35,478 bases of DNA from Seminavis robusta (taxonomy: Eukaryota; Bacillariophyta; Bacillariophyceae; Naviculales; Naviculaceae), in the NCBI GenBank assembly GCA_903772945.1, contig CAICTM010001161.1, positions 1 through 35,478 of the forward strand. Reading direction: 5' to 3'. Positions 20,170-29,600 of this stretch are shown piece after piece. Under the pieces are notes generated by a model that saw nothing but the letters and a program-made list of their open reading frames with translations, was not told where the DNA came from and searched no databases. The stretch's first letter is position 1; every line of letters starts with the position of its first letter. Made by a program: the position numbers and the translations under genes.

Positions 20170-21906
20170 ATGACAACTAGCCTTCGACGCAACGTACTCT
20201 CCAGTTTGACCATTCTGGTCGTTCTAGGGAGTCTGATGCGAGAACGACAAATCACAAACGTCTTTCAAACAAACTACACAGGTGGTGGTCGTGCAAAAAG
20301 ATCGCTCAGCTCATCATCACACAACCTGTACCAACAACAAGCACAACAAGAAGATGGAGAACACAAGAGTCATGCTAGTAGTAGTAGTAGTGCTCAGACG
20401 AAGAAACAACAACGATTACCACCAGAAGACGACATTCACTCCCGTCATGTCACCGTCTTGCCCCTCCAAGAATGGGAGCAAGCGTCGCTCCGTGGACTCT
20501 ACCAAGCCCAACAAGAACCTTTTGCGAAAGATCAACAACAAATGGCCAACGACTCGTGTCACCCACCCAAGGGGATCCCCAAGGCATGTTGTCTGGGAAC
20601 ATTTGCAGGAATGGGACGCATCATTCACAATCGACGCCATCAGTGCGATCCATCGGCTTTGGAGCAACTTGCTTCTAGTTACGATGCTAGTAATGACAAG
20701 AATGAAGAAGAATGCCATGTTTGTGCCTTGTTGGAACAATTGCATCAGACCAATCAAACCATGGCATTTGTCGGAGATTCCATGTCCCATCAAATATTTC
20801 AAGGATTGCTCTGCGAATTCTATCGACGCAATTATCAAATCCACGAAACCACCTTTCATTTCCCATTGGCAACTACGAAACAGCAACAACAACGAGGAAG
20901 TGCTCGTGGAAAACAACAACCACGAAAAGAGAGTAGTAGTCAAACAACGACCACGACAACAACAGAAGATGGTCATGTCCACGTGTCACTCCCCGAACCC
21001 ACAAATCGTCGCTGTCACGGAGGCAACAGCATTAACCATTGTCTGCACATGATGCGACGGGTCCAAATATCCTCTCCACTACTCAAGTCAAATGTGACGC
21101 TGCAATTCTTTCATCAGTATCGATTGCCCTTTGCCGATCCCCAACAAGAACAAATGGTACTGACGGCGGCCGATATTCTAGTCGTCAACTTTGGACTCCA
21201 TTGGGGGGCCAATTATAATAATGGGATTCTTGCTACTACGAACATGACAACGACGATGGACAAACGACGCCATCGTCCCAGTCCAAGAAGAACGCAGGAA
21301 TCCAGAATGTTGACGGCACCCGACAATCCCCCCACGCCCGGGCATTTGCAGAATACTCTGGCGGCGTTTTTGCAAACGGCAAAACAATCGAGTAGTAGAA
21401 TTTGGATTCGAGAGACATCGATGCAACACTTTGATGCCGATGGAGGCGATTACTCCTTTGTCAAGCACCGCGCTACCAAACGACAACAACGACAAGCACC
21501 GACGACTAATGGTACTAGTAGTGTGCGAGTGGAACGATCTCCCGTCCAATGTGTGCCCTATTTTCGGGCCAATACTACGACTACTAGTACTACGGCGGGA
21601 TGGAGGGAACGAGTCATCCAAGAGGCGGCACATCAAGCCAATTATTCGGTACGACGACTACAAGAAGAAGTAGTAGTGCCCGACAACAACAACCAACGAT
21701 TCGACAGCGATCACGCGTCAGTGACCATTCTTCCATTTGCCGATTGGACGAAACCGTTGTACGCCCTACATCCCTACGATGATCGAGGAGGTACTGGAGG
21801 GGGTGGTGGTGGAGATTGTACTCATTATTGCTCCTCTCCATTTTTGTACCTGCCATTGTGGAAGTCCATGCAATACGCCATGTCTAGTCAGGACGCTGGA
21901 GTGTAA
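20170..21906 (+). CDS. PC-esterase/SGNH-type, probably Golgi type II membrane protein (578 aa)
   Basis: A short basic N-terminus and a hydrophobic segment (about residues 9-23, LSSLTILVVLGSL) suggest a type II signal anchor for the Golgi. A Gln/Ser-rich stem leads to the catalytic region. It carries the GDS motif in AFVGDSMSHQIFQGL (199-213, nucleophile Ser204), an NFGLHW block (340-345), and a C-terminal GDCTHYC (548-554) giving the Asp549-Thr-Thr-like D-x-x-H pair, here D549 and H552. This GDS plus DxxH arrangement matches the PC-esterase (PF13839) / plant TBL (DUF231) kind of SGNH enzyme, some of which O-acetylate cell-wall polysaccharides. Poly-Gln, Thr and Gly insertions make it longer than most plant relatives. 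Two internal insertions (about 237-267 and 355-390) are low complexity. Substrate cannot be told. It is divergent from the preceding gene. Confidence 0.8.
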   Translation: MTTSLRRNVLSSLTILVVLGSLMRERQITNVFQTNYTGGGRAKRSLSSSSHNLYQQQAQQEDGEHKSHASSSSSAQTKKQQRLPPEDDIHSRHVTVLPLQEWEQASLRGLYQAQQEPFAKDQQQMANDSCHPPKGIPKACCLGTFAGMGRIIHNRRHQCDPSALEQLASSYDASNDKNEEECHVCALLEQLHQTNQTMAFVGDSMSHQIFQGLLCEFYRRNYQIHETTFHFPLATTKQQQQRGSARGKQQPRKESSSQTTTTTTTEDGHVHVSLPEPTNRRCHGGNSINHCLHMMRRVQISSPLLKSNVTLQFFHQYRLPFADPQQEQMVLTAADILVVNFGLHWGANYNNGILATTNMTTTMDKRRHRPSPRRTQESRMLTAPDNPPTPGHLQNTLAAFLQTAKQSSSRIWIRETSMQHFDADGGDYSFVKHRATKRQQRQAPTTNGTSSVRVERSPVQCVPYFRANTTTTSTTAGWRERVIQEAAHQANYSVRRLQEEVVVPDNNNQRFDSDHASVTILPFADWTKPLYALHPYDDRGGTGGGGGGDCTHYCSSPFLYLPLWKSMQYAMSSQDAGV

Positions 21907-22554
21907 TTGAATTTTAAAGGTTGATCCTGCCAGGCAGCATTTCATGCTTTCCAGCAATGAGCACCCGAGTGGAGTAGTTTCGTGTAGCTTCGGAAGCAAC
22001 TGCTTGATGAATGTGCCCACGGGATCCACAATGAATCATTCAATGGCACTGCTCCACCGTACCGTATCTCCCATCTCTTGCAAAAACATACGACCGGACG
22101 AAAAGGAGACTCGGCTCGGACCAAGCATTCATTCGGTGATAGCAGCAAAACCCCTGCACCAAAGTGCAATTTCCAAGAAGCAGCAATATTTCAATGGCTG
22201 CAGTCAAAGTGGCCCATCCAGTAAATAGTATTTATTCGACCAGCAAAATCATGAGATTCTCCGTACGGTAGAGTTCGAGTGGATTGGAAGCATACCGTAG
22301 TTGCTGGTACTCCGAAGGTTGAGTCCGCCAACTGATCCACACAAGTCAATCTCTTTAGGAAACTGTCGCCAGCAATGAACCTGCCTGACTGGCCAATGAA
22401 AGCCTATGGTCAGATCGCTGCAAGTGGACACCAGGGTGGAGGGTGGCGTCATAGACCCATTGCGCCAACAGTAAAGCACAAATAGCCTCTGGAAAAATCT
22501 TTGTGCATGGTGCCCATTTTAAATCTCAGCTAAATGAATCTTTCAGCTTACTTG
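21907..22554. other. Intergenic stretch with possible decayed LRR fragment on the minus strand
   Basis: No intact gene. On the minus strand at 22249-22479 a 76-codon frame reads LYCWRNGS, HWPVRQVHCW, then DLCGSVGGLNL and GMLP. The order of Trp, Cys, C-x-G and LxL to GxLP resembles the cap and first repeat of the LRR proteins seen elsewhere in the window (ECLWF, CDNQGRLTSLNL, GLLP). The match is weak and short. Confidence 0.3.
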
Positions 22555-22975
22555 GAAGGGTTCCTGTCCGCCGAGACAGCTGCTCCTACCATGGTCTCCA
22601 TGGAAGCTGCTGCCGAGACTCCTACCAAGGGGGCTACCCAGTCTCCCACGGGGGCCTCCACTGAGGCCGCTACCACGGGAGCTCCAATGATCGTCACGGA
22701 TGATCCTACCGGAACGACGGTCACCACAGATGCTCCTAAGTAGCCACGGGCACTGCTTCTCCCACTACCAGCGTAATGGATTCGGATGTCTGCGTCATGT
22801 CCTGGGATCACAGTTGCAAGGTCTGACATTCCCTGGTCGAGGACGAGAACAGCACCACCATGGCGGAAGTTTGCGTTTACATTGCCATGAGTATGACGTT
22901 CCCACGAGGGAGTGGCCGTCACTGATGCCCCTACTGGAACAGTGGTGTCACAGATGCTCCTACGACAAGGCATTG
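22555..22975 (+). pseudogene. Displaced broken copy of the start of the giant PT/PS-repeat gene
   Basis: Similar to 26878-27245 of the giant gene. AETAAPT, TPTKGATQ, PTGASTEAATTGAP and TGTTVTTDAP stretches occur in one frame (22534-22743, stopped by TAG at 22741). After a frame change come VCVMSWDHS, a stop in place of the Cys codon after KV, then EDENSTT and AEVCVYIA. A rearranged GVAVTDAPTGT piece follows at 22905-22935. No signal peptide, domains or repeats follow. It is too damaged to encode a protein and lies about 4 kb upstream of its relative, on the same strand. Confidence 0.8.
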
Positions 22976-22997
22976 TTCTGAAGGTGGAGCTGTGTCA

Positions 22998-23930
22998 ATC
23001 ACCAAGAATCCAAAATAATCTCGAACTGCACCTGATAGAAGATCCTTGGAAATACCAAGCACAGATAGGGATGACAACATCCAAAGATCAGCAGGAATTT
23101 TGGGATTGGCAAGCTTTGGAAACTTGGACAATTACGGTGCTCCAAAGCAACCATACTTCCATTTTCTGTGGGGGGCGCTTTCAGAGATTTGTTTGCTCCC
23201 AAGCTGAATCGAATTTTTCATCAGATCCAATGTGCTTAGAAAGGTCCCTCCCAGGAGTTTACTGTAGTCCAAATCTAACCACAGCAAGCCTTCCGTCAGA
23301 ATCAACACTTTTAACTTTATCAGTCTGTGGATTGTAGTTGTCAGCAACGCCGCTACTTGAGTTTTGTGTGTCAAACCAGAGAGACTGCGAATATCAGGCC
23401 AAAAGAGAAAATGAACATGCTCTTGCAGGACGTTTCTTGAAAAGGAGTGGATTGGGCTCATAGAAACAGATCCCTACGGGGCTGCAAAAACGAATCACAT
23501 TCCCCAACTGTATTGTTCATCAATACTCTCCATACAAAAAGGATTCCAATTTTCCCTGGGATGAATTGTTGAATGAATGTCCAAGGGCCTGATCTTTCCT
23601 GCGGTCAGGAAAACTCGCCACTTTTGGTGGTTTTCTGACCATTGACATGGCTTCCATTCAGATGTGTCACGGCCATTGTTGATGCAACCAAGGTGCGATT
23701 TGGTAGAGACTAGTATCCAACAGTAACTGCAGAACTGGAGTGGAGGGAAAGCCACTCATTTATGTCTCCGTGGATCCCGCAAAGCCAAGACCTTTGGCCC
23801 CCATGTTGGTCCTCAATTTATCTCCCTGATCCCACGGAATCAAGTCCTGAGTTCCCGACTCTTCTTTGCCATTAGAAGCCTGGCCCTCGCTGGCTTCATC
23901 CTCTGAAAACCCCTTTCATGGTGCTCAGAG
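22998..23930 (-). pseudogene. Decayed LRR-protein remnant
   Basis: Read on the minus strand from 23930: an acidic Ser/Gly-rich piece (GFSEDEASEGQASNGKE) like the cytosolic N-termini of these LRR proteins, a Trp/Cys piece (SEWKPCQW, about 23650), DSDGRLAVVRFG (about 23300) matching CDNQGRLTSLNLG of the intact gene, then LGGTFLSTLDLMKNSI and IPADLWMLSSLSVLG with repeat-like spacing. The pieces are in different frames with stops between. The order fits a dead member of the family, but each piece alone is weak. Confidence 0.45.
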
Positions 23931-26654
23931 AAATTCAATAGAAGCCATAAAACCAAAACATGACAATCTCCTCCATTTCCATAAAGGTATCACTGGGAGA
24001 AATCATGGGCATTGGTGTAGCAGGAACCCTCCGTTCTGGTACTTTATCCTTCACTGCTTCATCCTTTTTGCACTCGAATCTTTTGTGGCTTTCTTTTTAT
24101 TTTGTGACCTCGTGGGAGTTGTGAAGCAAGGATCTTTAGAACCCGGCCAATGACCCGAAACACGTGAGTAACCGACTGGATCATTCTGTGACTGCTTCTA
24201 CAGGATCTTTTGTTCCAGCTTCTTACGGATACTAACTGAGCGACGCGGCAAGGCCTGACTATACAAATAATGTTTAAGCCATTCAATCCTGAGTTCTCCT
24301 CAGATGACCACCTTCTGAGTTGAAGATAAAATGACCACATGAATAATTATTCTCAAGAAAAGCAAGATGGCTTTTGTGTCTTGTGGCCTCGTCTCCAATC
24401 ACAATATTATTATTACTAAAAACCACAAAAGCTCCCGTAGCTAAGTTACCACCGACGATTGCTTTTTCAATTCCCTGTGCAACTCTTACTATTCGAAGTA
24501 TCTCAATGCTGCGAAGCTTCTGCCTGGTGCCGGTGGCATGGACTCGACTTCAGGAAGCCAGATAGATACTAGCTGTCTACTAGCTCTGACTGAAGCTCTA
24601 GCTAGCTGGCTGGTAGTTCTGTGCTCTGTGATAAGTAGCTTCACCTTTGCTGCTTCGGTACAAAAGGGACAAGGCACTTGTGGATCTCTCTGAACTCTCA
24701 ACGCTTCACGGTCTCCAACCTGCAACCCACGCACCCACGCTCCTTTGTTGGTTTTCGCTTGTTACCTTGTTGACGTTAGCTACCGTAGCTAGTCAGCTAA
24801 AGCATAAAAGGAGGTCTTGAAGATCAATAAGTAAATTAGTTGAAGTGGAGTGACATTTCGAATTTAGATTCGTGTTCTTGATAGATCCTGCACGCAACAA
24901 TGGACATCACCTCTACTCGCTGCTGGTCAAGTACCAAAGCGTCTCGTAGATCTGTACGTATACCTCGCAATCGAGATTGGGGGCTAGGTGAACCCTAATT
25001 CCACGCGATGAAAGGGAAAAGCCTTCTATCTTTTTTAGTATAAGCGATAGTACAAATAGCAATCACGGGTCGTAAGAATGACTCAATCGTATGTCCGACG
25101 AACAAGTCTTGTTCCAAATTTAATTAATCACTGGCTGCTATTGGTCATTTATGTCGATCTTGCTTGGTTGTTGGCGCTGGTACAATGCTACGACTAAGAA
25201 GCTGATTAGGAGCGACCTTTATGAACCTGCTGGATGTGTAGGACCACCTGTACACCATCGGAGAGGTCAAGACCCAAACAATCTTGCTTGGACACAGCTT
25301 GCGAGGAAAGCATTACAGCTTACGTGGAAGCACCTAAGTCTCCTACGAAGATGCCCCGTCGAGCATGCATGGCAGGCTCAAGATTGGGCCAAATGACCGC
25401 AAGACAGACAAGGAAGACAGCAGGGCTGGGCGAAGGCCTTCAAGATTGCGGGAAATAATTTGGAAGTATCTTCCGAAAAGGGGATGGGGAAGGGAAGGGG
25501 CGGTTGGTCGCGGTTGGTCGCGGTGGCTCGCTGGACCAGATGCCAAGTGAAACGCAATGGCGTACTTGCTAGTTGCCACACCCCGCCAACCTGGGATGCT
25601 GCTGAATCGAATCGTTTTATCTGCTGATTCTTTAGGATCATGGAGGCTCAGATGGATTGGCAGGATAGATCTTTAGTTAGATCTAGGTTGCTGAGATGGT
25701 ACTTGAGTCCATTGTAATGGTAGACCCAAGCTTCCTGGACCTCCTCCATTTTACCCCCCTGAGATCTTCCAACCCTTTCTCATTCTTTAAAATCTATTAT
25801 GGGTATCTATGTCCTTATCCAAGGCCTGATCACATGAAACACTTGATCTAATCTCGGATGACGAGCTGAAAGATATCAGTCTAGTTGTCATTTTTATTGA
25901 AAAGGATCTTAAAAGATTAGACAGTGTTATTTTAAAAGCTCAGAGCAAGCTAACCTGTTCAATAGAACTTGGGATAAGGTACCAGGTAGGGTGTCTTTTG
26001 GGGGTATCATCGTCTATGGGCCCTGCCATTCAGACAGCACCAACTCAACTCAACTCAACTCGGGACGTGCAAGCTATTATCAGTTCCAAGCGCTCTGGGT
26101 CTAGCTACCTATAAGTGCCGGTAGCATTGGCCGACAGCTGCGAAATTCTTTGATTCTAATTTGGGGGTAGGGTATCTGGGGGTATATTGCCCATTAACAA
26201 ATTTTATACTAAATAACATTAATTTCCCGCCAAGAGATCTTTAGATCGCCCGCGCTTTCTGCGCGAAGAGACTACTACCGATGAGAAAGATCCGGGTTGG
26301 TAGGTATATGTGGGTATCTTGGGTATAACAAGGCAAGTTAGGTAGCAAGTAGTAAGTGTGAGAAGCCCAAGGTAAGTGAAGAAAAAGTGGCAGCAACCAA
26401 GCAAAGGGAAGCAACTTGGAGAGCTCACTGTTTGCAATTCAAGCAACGAATTGAATAGCACTTCGGTCCTTTCTAACGAAGCGACTACTAGAGGATATCT
26501 AAGCTCCACCGCTCAGCTCCCCAAGTCTAACGACTACTAGTAAACAAGAAGACAACCCTTCTGTCGCATCTATACCCCAATACTATCTATCTAATATACC
26601 TGATACGAAAAGAGAAAGAAACAACAAACAAAAAACCAACAACCAACAAACACC
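23931..26654. other. Intergenic stretch and leader of the giant gene
   Basis: No gene recognised; frames are at most 96 codons. A CAACT microsatellite lies at 26041-26061 and a GGTTGGTCGC repeat at 25503-25525. GGGGGTAT motifs recur at 25999, 26163 and 26179. The last 60 bases before the ATG at 26655 are A-rich with CAACAAACAAAA and ACCAACAA runs and look like an mRNA leader. The promoter is presumably upstream, but I see no clear box. Confidence 0.45.
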
Positions 26655-29600
26655 ATGATTCTCATCAAGCGCTTGACGGTTGTCTCCCTATTCTTGGGAA
26701 CCCTTCTGGCCTCAGTGGTAGCACAAGACAACGTTGTGAAAGCTCAAGGCCAAGTACAAAGAACCAAGGGAATCTTTACAGCTCCCACTCCTGGGACCCC
26801 GACTACGCCTGTCCCACCACCTTCGGACGAACCCTCGGGAACCCCCTCTGATAGTCCATCTGATTCCCCATCTGAAGCTCCTTCCGCCGAGACAGCTGCT
26901 CCTACCGTGGTCTCCACAGATGCTGCTACCGGAACTCCTACCAAGGGGGCTACCCAAGCTCCCACGGGATCGTCCACTGAGGCCGCTACCACGGGAGCTC
27001 CTACCGAGGGAGTGCCCGCCACAGATGCCCCAGTGGCCGTCACGGATTCTCCCACTGGAACAACTGTAGTGACTACTGATGCTCCTACTGGAGCCACGGG
27101 CACGGCTTCTCCCACTGTCTCGACGGATGATTTGGATGTCTGTGTCATGTCCTGGGATCACAGTGGCAAGGTCTGCCATTCCCTGATCGAGGACGAGAAC
27201 AGCACCACTGTAGCGGAAGTATGTGTCTATATTGCCCATGAGTATGATGTTCCCAAGTTGCAAGTGACCTTCAAGGCGGTTGGAAGTTGGAAATTGGTGC
27301 GCAACAAGTTTTGGTTGGGCACATCCATTCAGGATGTGCCTCTCAAAGATGCTGACGCCAATGGCACTATTGCGATCGATTTGGAAGCCTTTTCCGTCTT
27401 TGCCTGTAATTCCACTGGCGTTGAAGTCTGGACTTATCCCGTTGATATCGATTGGTCGATCTGTACGGATGCCACCAAAATGCAGTATGTGTTGGTGGCA
27501 TTTGCCGAAGCCGAAACGACAGATGCCAATGGCGATGTGGTCCCCGAGTCTGCCGTGACTGCCTACGCCGTCCAACATCCCATTGCCAATTTGGGATACT
27601 TCGATTTTGACATTGCCTGTGACTGTAGTAAAGAGCCGGAAGATGTCTGTATTGCTACCATGGATCATTCGGGAAAACTCTGTCATACACTCAACGGTGA
27701 AGAAGGCGTGGACAGTAACGTTACCGAAGCCGTCGCGCAAGTCTGTGTCGAGGTCGTCTACAATGAGGTCACCGCCAAGCGTCAATTGCAAGTGACTTTT
27801 GATGCCTTGGGTGAATGGAAGCTCGTGACCAACAAGTTCTGGTTTGGAGAAGACGTCAGTGGCGTACCCAAACTAGGAGACGGTTCGACCGATCTCGAAG
27901 CATTCGAATACTTTATCTGCAATTCCACCGGTATCGAGACCTGGACCTACTCCGTGAATCTTGATTTGCCCGCTTGTGCTAGCAATGGTATGGGTGCCGT
28001 CGAGTTTTCCATGATTGCCTTTACCGAAGTCGAGTTGACCGATGATGAAGGATTGGCCATTCGCAGTACCGCCTTTCGCGCATTCGCCTACGAACACAGT
28101 TTGGGATACGGTGACAACTGGATGGGATGGTTCGACTTTAAGATTGAGTGCGAATGCGGTGAAAAACCCGATCCTCGCAATTACTGTCCCGACGATACTC
28201 CCGAACTCTACGTCAAGTCCACCAGTCCTCGTGAATGTCACGCCATTGTTGCCGGGGGAGACATGCAGTCCATGCAAGCCGGAGAAGTCTGTGTCGAAAT
28301 TGATCACGAGGATGGTATGCTCGAAGTCACGTTCGAGGCCGGCACGAACTGGGCGCTATTGCGATCCCAATTGTGGGTCGGATTCGATACCGACGCCGAA
28401 AGTGCCTGGGATTCCATGCCCCACAAGAAATCGGGAGCACCCGATACCAAGAAATTCAAGGACTTTGCCTGTGACTGGAAGGGAGAAAAGACCGTGTCCT
28501 TCAAGATCAACCTCGATGTCGAGTGTGTCAGTGATGACGAGATTCGAGTCTATGTCGTCGCACATTCCAAAGTGGAACAAGTCGATGAATACGGTGCTCT
28601 CATCCCTGGATCGGATGTGGACGTCTTTGCCTTTGAACACACGGGCGACAGCGAGAAGTGGTATGGATGGTTCGATTTCATGATTGGTTGCCGTTGCCCA
28701 ACTACAACCACTCCGGCTCCGTCGTCCCTTCCATCTCCCACTGACGCACCAACCAGTGCTCCTACTGAAGGTAGCAAGTGCGAGGAGGAGATGTCTCCCG
28801 AAGATGTGGAAGAAATCTGTTACGACATGACAGCACCCGAGGCCTGGGAACCAGAAGCCGGTACGGTGTGTATTTCCATCACCAACGCAACCATGGACGT
28901 CACCTACCGTTCTACCAATTATTGGGCCATCTTTGAATCCCATGTTTGGTGGGGTGATAACATTGCGGATGTCCCCATGACTGACGGAACCAACGAGTTT
29001 GAATTGTACTCATTCCAAAACGTCAACGATGATCTGGAGGGTGAAACAAATTACACTGTTCAACTGCAAATCAGTGATTTGGCCTGTGATGCCAATGACG
29101 AATACAGAATGGTGATTGTTGCACAAGCACTCGTTGGCGAACCCTGCATTCCTCCGAATGGCACCGCCATCTTGGGAACGGACCGCAATGCGTACGGTGG
29201 TGACCAAGAAATTGCAAACCCAGATTTCCCCTACTACTACATTGAAATGCCGATCGACTGCATCTGTGGCCCAGGTCGCACAAGAGGTGAAATCCCACCT
29301 GTGACAGGCTCTCCTGTGGCTGATCCGACAGGCTCTCCGACTGCCAGCCCTACCGGAACGCCATTGGCCGACCCAACAGCCGCCCCTACGGCAAGTCCTA
29401 CAGGAACACCCACTGGTTCCCCTGTTAGTGACTGTGTTGCCAGACCCCCTTCTGGAGTCTCCTTTGGACCATACAGTGGCAATCCCCAGTGTTATCAGAC
29501 GGGAAGTGATACGCCTTTTGGATTTGATTATGGATGGAAGATGGATGGTTGCTCCTCAGGTACCTACACCCTCAATAGTGATGGAGAGATGACTGGGTCG

